Positions 23,352-32,390 of a DNA stretch of 64,000 nucleotides are shown in pieces (the stretch's first letter is position 1; each line of letters opens with the position of its first letter). A program made the translations under genes and the position numbers. The notes beneath the pieces are model-generated. The model saw only the letters and a program-made list of their open reading frames with translations, made no database searches and was not told where the DNA came from. The stretch is from Halichondria panicea (Eukaryota; Porifera; Demospongiae; Suberitida; Halichondriidae). Where the stretch lies: the NCBI RefSeq assembly GCF_963675165.1, contig NC_087379.1:1926201-1990200 (forward strand), read 5' to 3'.

Positions 23352-23430
23352 ATTATATTCATGGCTAACAGCTATTAATACGTGTATAATTATATGATGC
23401 ATGTTATTGCTGCACTTGATCGAATTTCAA

Positions 23431-23984
23431 TCCGACTAGAAAAACATTTGCAATGTGAAAAATTGCTAGGATTGGCCAGGGGAACCACAAAAAAGCGTGG
23501 GAACAAGAAATCAGACGAGAGCATAACTCCAATCCGTTACAACGTCAATCACATGTATACTGGTAGTTTTCTCATGTTTTCCCAGCCAATATGCCACGCA
23601 ATTTTTACTGGTGGAGTGATGACCAATCCCTATATATATTTATTATACATCCATTTTAGAATGTGGGGCACATAATCATGATGATTTGTGATAAATTGAT
23701 GTTCCTAATACATGCAGTGTTGAGCACAGGTACACACAGTCCATCCATGCATAGTAACATGCACGGACCGTACTGGTGACTGCATGGAATGATGTGGTGG
23801 ATGGAAGCTGATAGGTGGATCTGGAACACAGTCTATTATTTAATATACTATGTATTGTACATGTTCATGACGTTGTAACGGATTGGAGTTATGCTCTCGT
23901 CTGATTTCTTGTTCCCACGCTTTTTTGTGGTTCCCCTGGCCAATCCTAGCAATTTTTCACATTGCAAATGTTTTTCTAGTCGGA
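23431..23984. repeat. Large inverted repeat, about 124-bp arms
   Basis: Arms at 23431-23554 and 23861-23984 are almost perfect inverted copies, separated by about 306 bp. They would form a long hairpin in RNA. The left arm is open in one frame (contains LGLARGTTKKRGNKKSDES) but shows no start or partner exon. Confidence 0.75.
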
Positions 23985-24539
23985 TTCCCTTTCTTTTTCA
24001 GTACAGTTTACGTATCATGACATGCATAAGTGGAACGTCAAGAGGCAGTACAAGAAGAGAAGACAGGACTAATCAGATATCTTCTCGAATATCTCTGGAC
24101 TAATAATTATATTATAATGAGTAATAATTTATTGCTTGATAATTATGTTGAATTTGCGAATCAGTATTAAATGACAGCCATTTTAAGAGCATGATATCTA
24201 GCCAGTGCATATAGCATACCTGTCAGAGAAAGGGAGCTAGAGCTGAACAGTGTGAAGAAAAGGAACACCTCAGGCTCTGGAAAAGCACTGCTGCACTGAT
24301 TTTAGGCGCACGGTTTATTAGCCACGCCTATCTATTATTATTGGCCACAACGCAATTGCTGAGTCATTAAAGATGGCGGAATTGTCTAGGTAAGAGAAAT
24401 AGAGACTGAGAGGTCATCTGCCTTGTGGAAGCAATCGCAAATCTGAAGAAGCGCTTTGTAATCCAGGTTGTAGTCGTTTGGAAACCCTGTGCAGAATGTC
24501 CTGGAGATGGCTGTACTTGGAGTAAATGCTGGGCAAGAA

Positions 24540-24540
<1 letters not shown>

Positions 24541-24571
<31 letters not shown>
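24541..24571. repeat. (CTTA)n microsatellite
   Basis: About eight CTTA units run uninterrupted inside the 3.6-kb TIR element. Confidence 0.95.
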
Positions 24572-24572
<1 letters not shown>

Positions 24573-25039
24573 GTCAGTCAGACAAAGAGCGGTGAAACGT
24601 CGAAATAGTGCAATTTTTAAAATGAAAATATTCATTCATTAAAATGTTTATGGATTATGAAATGAGAGATACAAAGAGAGAAAAGGCTAAATAAACTATC
24701 TGTTCAGCCAGTTTCTTGATGTGGCCTTTCCCTGCAGAGATAGAACAGTTTGAACATGAGTCAAAATAATTGAAATATTGCTAAACACAGGCAAACCCAC
24801 TGCCAATCCTATGTAAAACCTACTGGTTTTACTAATAGAAATGTACAACAAAAAATGACATGAGCGGTGAACAATGCTATTAGAAGATATATACGTACAT
24901 GATTGTTTATAGTCGTGCGAGTGTTGTACAATGCAGTCATTGGAAATCGATCAACGTAAAATTAGGTTAGGCGACAACAGCACTTAATGTGTACTTCAAC
25001 ATTAATTTGATGGCCATACACCTTTCGTTGTTATGTTAG

Positions 25040-25680
25040 CAAAAAAACCCTGGGCCCATACGGTATATACCAGTCACTGACATATTTGACCCACTTGAAT
25101 GTTACAACAGTAATGTCATTCCTTATGAGGGCATCGTACACAGCATCCCGTGGCATGCTTCCTTCACTACGTATCCAAAGGAACCGTCTACAACGCAATT
25201 GCATTTGGAGTCACAGGATTGTCAGGTTCAACACGTACTTCTATATAATTATAGGTACAGGGACACCTTCGTCAATAAGTACACTTGCTTTTCAGAGTAC
25301 TTCTGGATATAGTTTTTCCTTAATACATCCGATCACCTTGAAAGGTATGGTGTGTGACTGTTTCAGACTCTGCGTCTGAATAGTCCGGGGTTCCGTTGGC
25401 CGAAAACAAACAGCAATTCCCCTCACTATTATTACCGTCTTGTCTTGTGGATGTAGCACCTGCCACTTTCAAATAACAAACACCTTGCCGTCTTTAATTC
25501 TCAATCCATCGACATTGACCACATTGGCAAACTCTTCTTGTCGTATCTTGAACTGGTTTGGCAACAACAAGATCATTTTGGAGTTGAATGAGCGTCACAT
25601 GCACATTAACTGTGTGAACGAGAATGGATTATTAAAACGTAAAACAGAGAATAAAACTAACTTGTGCGTTTAGCCTAGCT
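25040..25680 (-). pseudogene. Degenerate coding traces inside the MULE-like element
   Basis: Minus-strand segments look once-coding but are broken by stops: KVIGCIKEKLYPEVL followed by a stop and KASVLIDEGVPVP (about 25350-25255), a 60-codon open stretch containing RDAVYDALIRNDITVV and KWVKYVSDWYIPYGPR (about 25220-25040), and EEFANVVNVDGLRIKDGK (about 25540-25480). They may derive from the element's own transposase or from a captured gene. I do not recognise the family. Confidence 0.35.
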
Positions 25681-26155
25681 GCTTTGCGACTACTTTCAGT
25701 CAAGTATTGAGCTGCTGCTCCCTCCCACAGTCGAACACAGGGCGGATGAGATTTTGGCTTCTCAATAGCTGGCCTTTGTTGCATGTAGCATGCATGTACG
25801 GCCACTTTATACGTATAATTATACATTGTAAAAGGAGGCCTCAGGCTCTTCTGCTGTGCATGTGGTGCATGCATGGTCCTGGATATAACTTCTTTTAATC
25901 ATAGATGATGGCTTCTTATAGCTGGTTGTTTTGGAGTATTCCCTGACATGATTCTATTGATGGCAAGCTCTTTGCTCCAGGCTGTCTTGATGATGTCTTT
26001 CAGCTTGTTGGTTAGTCTCACGAATCAGCCGCCCTTCCTAGGTCTCTCACTTAGGAAGGGCGGCTAATTCATGAGACTGGCATGCAATTAACACAACGGC
26101 AATTAGAGACCTAATGAGCAAAGGTTAAGTGCTTCGCGCCTCCTCTGTGTATATA

Positions 26156-26400
26156 CAGTCTATACAGTTCACCACGCATCATGTGCACAGTCTATACAGT
26201 TCACCACGCATCATGTGCACAGTCTATACAGTTCACCACGCATCATGTGCACAGTCTATACAGTTCACCACGCATCATGTGCACAGTCTATACAGTTCAC
26301 CACGCATCATGTGCATCATGTACATGTATATACAGTTCACAACACATCATGTACATGTATATACAGTCTATTACAGTGAGTGGGCATATCTTCACCATGC
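26156..26400. repeat. 32-bp minisatellite in catenin pseudogene intron
   Basis: Five near-perfect 32-bp units built on CAGTCTATACAGTTCACCAC and GCATCATGTGCA run from 26156 to about 26316, then degenerate to about 26400. The homologous intron of the intact gene (about 41905-42125) carries the same words in a different, less regular arrangement. The ORFs across it are repeat artefacts. Confidence 0.9.
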
Positions 26401-26731
26401 ATGATGTGTGTGTATACAGTACTTACAGTGAGCGTGCATACATGTACTTTCACCATACACCAGTCTCACCTCGCAGGAGGAGAGGTTCCAGAGTAGTCCA
26501 GTGAGCAGCTCCCTCACCTCGGCAAGCCGACTCATCCTCAGAGCCAGCAGGATCTCAGCCAACCCATGTTCACCTGCAGTGAGGGGGGAATTTGCTCACA
26601 CTTGTGCTGTTATTAAACAACACCCTGAGGGTTTGCAGGTGCTATAATTGTGGTCAGTTTAGAATTATAACGGACCCAATCTATAATTTGTTGTACATGT
26701 ACGTAGGTAAATTAAATGTGTAGTGGTACAT

Positions 26732-27780
26732 CGCATACTCTTTGGATTTTTAGTGAGAGCTTCTATTTGCTGTTTCCAGAAAATACCCTGGAAGGAGTCC
26801 TTTGAGAGATTGTCGAACACTGTCTTCAGTCATTAGATGAGATAATTTCAGTTAAATCTTTGTGGGATTCCTCGGCTAGTATAACTCCACACGCTTCAGT
26901 GGACTCGGTAATCTTTTCCTTGATGCGTTGGAGCTGCTTCCTCAGTGCATTATAGCGGTGCCGCAAGCCACGAAGACGAGGCACAAGAGTGGACACTGGC
27001 TGAAACCTATTGCATCATGTTATACAGTGACGCACACAATGAAATGTATGACATACCGGAGGTTGGTATGGCTTGTGGGTGAACATGTGGAACTTTGTTC
27101 CATTCGTCCAACTTGTACCGACAGCGTTGTGCAATAAGTGATACAAGCAGAGCAACGAAGCTTGTCATTAGGAACCAGAAGAAGACAGTTGTTTTGCCTC
27201 ACTGTACCTGGTACGTGCAGATCATCAAGGAAAGCACATTGCTCACCTAACATACAAAAAATAACATAACACTGGCACAATTTTTATGAGAGAAGTTACC
27301 TGATGAACCATGTAGTGTAGAAGAGCGATGTTTCCACAAGTCTAAAAATTTGAGGTCAGGATTCCCAACACAACAGCTCAGGGAATCAATTGCTCTCAAT
27401 AGAGATACAACAGCAGGTGCGCCGGAGAGGGTTGAGTTGAAACACTTAAATGCTGGGTTGAGAGAGGGGTCTAAAGATACATTCAGCACTGACAAGGTCC
27501 AAGTGAGCTGGTGCTGAACACAGAGGGTGATGATGACGTCAACTTTTGGAGAATCGCATGTGTGCTGTACTATACTCTAAGCTTAACAATGGTGAGCGGA
27601 TTCTTGACAGCAATAGTCCATTGCTCAGGTAGTGACTCGGCAACTAAGGAGTGTGTTGTTTCAGGAGTTGTTTGTTGACTCAGGTATAGGCTGATAGGAA
27701 TAGATACCACTAGGGCTGTCTGCTGGTTCTTGCTCTTCTTTCGATAAAAAAGTTATTTCTGGCCTCCCATTGTACAATCA
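26732..27780 (-). pseudogene. Truncated transposase-like gene fragment
   Basis: Minus-strand exons can be joined with consensus sites. They are about 27770-27590 (ending near LPEQWTIAVKNPLT), about 27555-27304 (LSCCVGNPDLKFLDLW), about 27254-27060 (NNCLLLVPNDKLRCSAC with a CxxC, ending SHTNLR) and about 27025-26834 (RLRGLRHRYNALRKQLQRIK). The frame then meets a stop, but DSFQGIFWKQQIEALTKNPK continues in a shifted frame to 26732. This order (CVGNPD, CxxC, HTN-R, coiled basic stretch, FWKQQ) resembles a multicopy transposase-like protein family I associate with sponges and cnidarians; the family assignment is from memory and uncertain. The fragment stops exactly where the duplicated catenin sequence begins. 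Confidence 0.5.
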
Positions 27781-28429
27781 ATCACACCTGTGTAGGAAAA
27801 GGAGTAACGTGAAATTTCACACTTTTTCATTGAGAATCAGAAAATTAAAACCAAAAGTTTTCATTGTGAACAGACAAATCATGACACCCCGCACAAAGAA
27901 GGCACCCTACTCGACCTATTCCACAACATTAAGAACAAAAAGCTTGAAAAAAAGTTGCTATCCTGTTAAAGCTCAAGTCAAGGAAACAGCCAATGTGCTT
28001 ACTAGCTTCTAAAACTGTATCAGAACCTAGATTCTCCCCAAACAGTGCTAAAAACAGGTAAATGGTGAGTTATAGCTAACTTGTAGCTCAACAGGTGTAT
28101 CTTTTTACTTCAAACGCTCAAAATATTGCTAATATAGATTACTACTGACATTAAAGCTCTTAGATAGTCGTTTCTTACCTTTAGAGTCTACTCAGTTCTT
28201 TCCTCATTCACTGAAAATCGGCTGTCTTTGTTGACTACAACATTACTGGCTACCAATGGTAGTCAAAAGCTTGTCATTTAACAATCGTGCCATATCTAAA
28301 CTAACCAATGAGATTTTAGAGCGATGTCATTGAGTAAAATTCTTTAACATTAGCACCTTGCACTTAACTAATTTTGTCTATAGTGACTGCTAAGAGTGTT
28401 CAGTTACACACTGTTCAGTTGAGTGTTCT
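27781..28429. other. Spacer
   Basis: No gene supported. A plus-strand ORF at 27770-28012 is Lys-rich but has no recognisable domain or good context. Confidence 0.35.
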
Positions 28430-28835
28430 ATTACACCATAGATTGAAGAGTTAGAGGGATAGGAAACGGTTTGTATCTCGAGTAACATCCGCGCTACGCT
28501 GCGGTTTAATCGAGGCCATCACAACAATATCTATTTCTACACTCAGTGCATAATAAACTACAAGTAACTGTGCTTAGTCCGTGCAACTCACTTATATTTC
28601 AAGGTCTATACCTATTGTAGTAGTCATAACCAGCACGCTTACACGTTACATGTTCCAATAGCTCTAAAACAGTCTTGGGAACATATAACTTTATTGGAAA
28701 GTCTCTTTTTACTGGGTGTGGTCAGTCATTAGCAAGTACTACACGTGGCTCATGGACTAGGCGTGTTTTAAGTTGCTGAAAGAGATTATGTCTCGAGGAA
28801 ACACAGCTTTGGGAGTTACCCGGCAAAGTGTGCTT

Positions 28836-28837
<2 letters not shown>

Positions 28838-28874
<37 letters not shown>

Positions 28875-29950
28875 GAAAAAACTAAAGTCATGTAAAAGTT
28901 AAAACCATGTATTTATTCATTGAAGTTTAGTTCCGAGTTGGCCAGGTCCGCTGAGGGGTGATTCTGGGACCTGGCTGGCTGTCCACGACTGGAGCGGGAT
29001 CCTCTGATGCACTGAATGGCAGAGCGTAGGAGAGAGAATGTAATTCTGCTCCTTAGCCAGGACAGTGTTCTACTGTAGCTTTCATTAGATTTGATTGCCA
29101 AGTTTGAGGCAAGCCTTTTGTAGAACACAGTGGCCTGGTTGGCCATACCACCTGTGGCTGACATCACCAAAGGAGTGAATGAGGCGTGTTCGATATCTCT
29201 GACGCGTTGTTCGTATTGTCTTTTCTTTTCAAGTTCATGCTTCCTGTAGCAGTTGGTGTGTTGGTTTGATTTTGCATGGGGATTAAACACTCGTACATCT
29301 AGATATGTACGTTCAAAGCGCCCACCCCAGAAGCCATTACACGCAATGTCTAATCTGGCACCGTCTTGGACATTTGCTGACAGCCCGATTAGTTCTTCAC
29401 CACTTACAGGTTGTAGTTCAGGCTCTACACAGACGTCACTGCAAATTTCAGTGAGTAGGTTGGCCGTTAAATCCCTTATTTCATTGTGCCTGGTGATGGT
29501 GAAACCGCCCTTAGGGCATGACAGAGCGTGATCGACTGAGAATTGTTTGCCGCATGCACAAGATGAGGGGACTCCTGATGGTTGCCAACTGTAGCGAAGT
29601 GAGAGGGCATCTCGAAAAGCTCCTTTATGTAAGGCAAATCCAAATTCTTGGATGGGGAGGGAGGTGAGCCAGTTAGAAGCGCCTTTCTCTTGTGCTAAGT
29701 CCATAGATCTTTTTAGAGTGGTAGAAAGGGATTGCTTCAGGGTGTCCGCTGTATGTTTACAGTGTTCCCGATTTGATCGGCGGACCTCATTCCTGGCTTT
29801 CACTTGAGCCTCGGCTACTTCTGTGGCATACTCGAAGCTTTGTTGGAGGATGGTGTTTGGGGGCCAGCAACTTTGGTGGAAGCGGAGAATTCTGCCTCAG
29901 CCACAGCAGTGGGGTTGCTTATTGCTATCAATCTCGCTGGTAGGGTTTCG
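28838..29950 (-). mobile_element. 5'-truncated LINE with poly(A), C-terminal endonuclease-like region
   Basis: A 34-bp poly(T) at 28838-28871 marks the poly(A) tail of a minus-strand retrotransposon whose only ORF is the C-terminal part of the polyprotein. The element begins abruptly near 29950 inside the TIR element at 28437-30025, so it is a typical truncated insertion. Confidence 0.75.
28913..29870 (-). pseudogene. LINE polyprotein C-terminus (zinc knuckle plus possible restriction-like nuclease)
   Basis: An open frame of about 300 codons runs from about 29870 to the stop at 28913 (best ATG at 29803). It contains a CACG...H..C zinc-binding motif (SSCACGKQF, DHALSCPKGGF), then RHNEIRDLTANLL, and GARLDIACNGFWGG plus TYLDVRVFNP. 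The last two could form the core of a PD-(D/E)xK-type nuclease as found after the RT domain in some LINEs. The reverse transcriptase core is missing, so it cannot retrotranspose. The frame itself is intact, implying recent insertion. Confidence 0.65.
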
Positions 29951-30048
29951 AGGCTCCACTGCAGATTCAATGTAAAATCATCACGTGCACCACTCCGTTT
30001 CCTATCCCTCTCTCTTCAATCTATGATTACACACACCGTGAGTGTCAG

Positions 30049-30565
30049 CATAGATTGAATAGGGAGAGGGATTGGAAACGGAAGTAGCGTCACGTGACAT
30101 TTTACATTGAATTTGCAGCATGGCACCAGAGAGCCTTTGATGTCAATCCTTGTTACGGTTGCTCAACACGCGGGAAACAATGTTTCATGAATAATGATCA
30201 CTACAAGATATTCAGAGCCCCCCTAAAATGTCATTCTCATGCCCCCTAATGGTGAGCATCAGTTGGAAAAGAAAAAATACATTTTTGACTTTTGTGAAGA
30301 GAGCTAGAGGTACAAAACACGCTATGAGATCTTTATGTACCTAGAATGCTTCTAATATAGCTAAGACTGTGCAACTCATCGGTGTACTGTGTCCCATATG
30401 GTCTCAAGTGTCAGTTGGAAGTGCAAGTTTTAGTACAAATGCAGTATAATCTAGCAGACAAGATTTTACCAACGTTAGATACACAGCCTCGATTAAACCC
30501 CGGCGTAGCGCGGATATAATTCGAGGTAACTTCCGTTTCCAATCCCTCTCCCTATTCAATCTATG
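30049..30565 (+). mobile_element. 517-bp TIR element with 7-bp target duplication GTGTCAG
   Basis: The ends CATAGATTGAATAGGGAGAG and the inverse are flanked by GTGTCAG at 30042-30048 and 30566-30572. It is the same family as 28437-30025, lying head to head 16 bp away. No ORF of note. Confidence 0.85.
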
Positions 30566-30667
30566 GTGTCAGTGAACACAGATATACACAGGTGTGCACA
30601 TTAACACACACTAAAAATTAACAGTGAAAAGTAGTGCGCTATTTAACACACCATTTTTAACAGCTAG

Positions 30668-30775
30668 TGTATCGTTTGCTACAAGAATGGTGACTGCAAG
30701 TGCTCATGCTGTCACAAAGAAGCTGACTTAGAGACTGGACAAGAGACGGACTCACTCCTGAAAAACAATGCGTAA
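30668..30775 (+). pseudogene. Small Cys-rich peptide, copy 3, truncated
   Basis: Only the C-terminal 35 codons survive: CIVCYKNGDCKCSCC, then HKEADLETGQETDSLL and KNNA, ending at TAA. An in-frame TAG directly precedes the first Cys codon and the membrane segment and ATG are gone. The downstream flank matches 15122-15860. Confidence 0.8.
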
Positions 30776-32390
30776 CAATCAGTGGAGATCGAAACCCCGT
30801 TTATACAATGCAACAGTCTAAATTTATAACATATTTTCGTATGGTGGAAATCTAAGTCCTGTATGTGTAATTAAAACTATAATTATGCTACTACAAGCTG
30901 TACGAATATTTACATTTAATTGGGCAGTTTATACAAAAATTTGCACCAACGACAATTAATGCACTCTTGGTATATATTAGGCCACTCCAACAAAAAACTT
31001 AGTTTCCCGTCCTTTGACGAGGGCTTCATTACTATTATCCTGAATATCATTATGAATATCATTACATTCCATTGATGTACGATAACTATTTTTCCTGGCA
31101 GCCATGGCTTGATAATGTCATTACTAATAATAATATTAAAAATAATGAGGTAGGCTGAAAAGCATGCATGCACGCTCAGAACGAGAAACTTAAGTTCTTT
31201 GGGAGTGGCCTTATATACTGGTTATGTATCATGCATGCTTGTGTTGCTTTACGTCTGACCAAACTTAACCCTGATCAAAATTAATTTGTTGGCCACAAAT
31301 CACCCCTGCAATAGGTGCCAGGCCGTATTTTAATCGGCCTTGAATTGAGGCTAGTATATCCTATGCTGAATTATTATTTTTAAAAAATAAAAAAAAATAA
31401 AAAAAAATGGTGTATGACCACACTGAAGCCACAATGGGAGTACCACAGCCCAAAGATAGCACAACCATAGCAACCTTAAAGTGCACCCAGTTGACCTGTA
31501 TAGTGGGCTGAATAATTATGAGTTCAGTATTATTATAAAAACTGCAAGTGTACACTGTACAATAATTATTTTTGCAGCATTAATATCATCAACACTGCAA
31601 ATGCAGACTATAATTTTACATGTTACAAATGGAAGGGGGTTGAATGTAAAGCATATGAGTTTGAATTAGACGGCACACAGAATGACCCGTACCCATGCAC
31701 GAGGCCTCTTCCACGCAGAGGAGGAACGCCAGGGTCAATAGGGTCACGTTTAATGAAGGATTAAACATTCTTGTTCTGGGTTCTTGACCTTTGCTGCATA
31801 TAGCAGCTTAGCGCTTCTGTTCTTTATATGCCTGCTTGGAAAGCTTACTATACCTAGATCTATCCAGTGCAGCAAGCCAGTACATCAAAATTTATACCCT
31901 AGCCACGGAAGACTAATTTCCATATCTTGTGGTTTCAAAGAATGCAATAAAAGGTCAAAGGTTGCAATTAAATCCTGGATCTCCTCTCTCAAGCTGATTC
32001 CTCTGGGGCGCGACAGCTCAACCAATTTCTGTTGTGATTATAAAGAGGATCAAGCTATTGGTGGTGTATAAACTCAGGGGCGCAAGGGTAAACTCAGTTT
32101 TACATGTAAAACATAGGGCCACGTGGTGTTTTAATTAGTGACCTTTTGACACTGGCATTCCTCCTCTGTCTTCCACGTGGCTCCATGCGATATGCATTGC
32201 TGACAACCTCGATTCCAGGCCGCTAGAAGGCTGACAGAAAGGCCTATAGGTAGTTTCAAGGGCGGCCGGAATTAGACGCTAGAACGATCATTTCCATTAC
32301 AGCAAGTCAATACTTTTACATTATTCATACTTTTCACTGTACAAAAATAAAGTGAGCAATGCAAGCTATTATTATGTATACATTATACAG
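30776..32390. other. Fourth, degenerate copy of the peptide-catenin interval
   Basis: The stretch from 30776 to about 31540 matches the spacer after peptide copy 2. At about 31640-31730 it retains GAGTTTGAATTAGAC...ACAGAATGA, the sequence just outside the catenin stop codon, then diverges. An A-rich run lies at 31381-31408. The plus ORF near 31784 starts with TTG and is not credible as a gene. From about 32100 to the oxidase nothing is recognised. Confidence 0.6.

Larger units (their letters stand above)
22545..26147. mobile_element. 3.6-kb element with about 100-bp TIRs and 9-bp target duplication (MULE-like)
   Basis: Both ends begin CAGAGGAGGCGCGAAGCACT and match, inverted, for about 100 bp with about three differences. 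The 9-bp direct repeat TGTATATAC lies at 22536-22544 and 26148-26156. Just inside each TIR is a subterminal hairpin with stem AGCCGCCCTTCCT / AGGAAGGGCGGCT. The intact catenin intron (about 41880-41920) lacks the element. A 9-bp duplication plus long TIRs suggest the Mutator/MULE group. Inside are a nested MITE, a large inverted repeat, a (CTTA)n tract and degenerate minus-strand coding traces at about 25040-25680. Confidence 0.8.
17325..26573 (-). pseudogene. delta-catenin pseudogene, copy 2 (3' half, interrupted by transposons)
   Basis: Counterparts of catenin exons 20 to 17 (17325-17429, 17658-17849, 18200-18354, 18659-18927), 14 to 12 (19255-19405, 19660-19829, 21005-21278), 11 (21649-21779), 10 (22131-22281) and 9 (26470-26573) are present with near-identical introns. 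A clean deletion of about 750 bp relative to 38550-39297 removes exons 15 and 16. Exon 18 lacks one G in a G-run and exon 17 lacks 4 bp, giving a premature stop after EESVME. Exons 1-8 are missing. A TTAA element (19861-20759) and a 3.6-kb TIR element (22545-26147) sit in introns. It cannot encode a full catenin. Confidence 0.9.
28437..30025 (-). mobile_element. TIR element with 7-bp target duplication ATTACAC, carrying a LINE insertion
   Basis: The ends CATAGATTGAAG and inverted CTTCAATCTATG are flanked by ATTACAC at 28430-28436 and 30026-30032. Subterminal sequence (GGATAGGAAACGG, then GCGCTACGC...TTTAATCGAGG at one end and TTTTACATTGAATCTGCAG at the other) matches the element at 30049-30565 in opposite orientation. 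The extra length is explained by the LINE fragment (28838 to about 29950) inside it. CAT-starting ends with a 7-bp duplication could point to the P superfamily, which is tentative. Confidence 0.8.

Noticed and set aside
26129..26504. Repeated ORFs rich in HHASCAQSIQFTT and a possible CRISPR-like array of 32-bp units
   Set aside because: Units are directly abutting without spacers, the setting is a eukaryotic intron, and the peptide is a product of the minisatellite.
31784..32071. 95-codon ORF with a signal-peptide-like start
   Set aside because: It begins with TTG, has no ATG upstream in frame that would keep the hydrophobic start, and lacks any recognisable domain.
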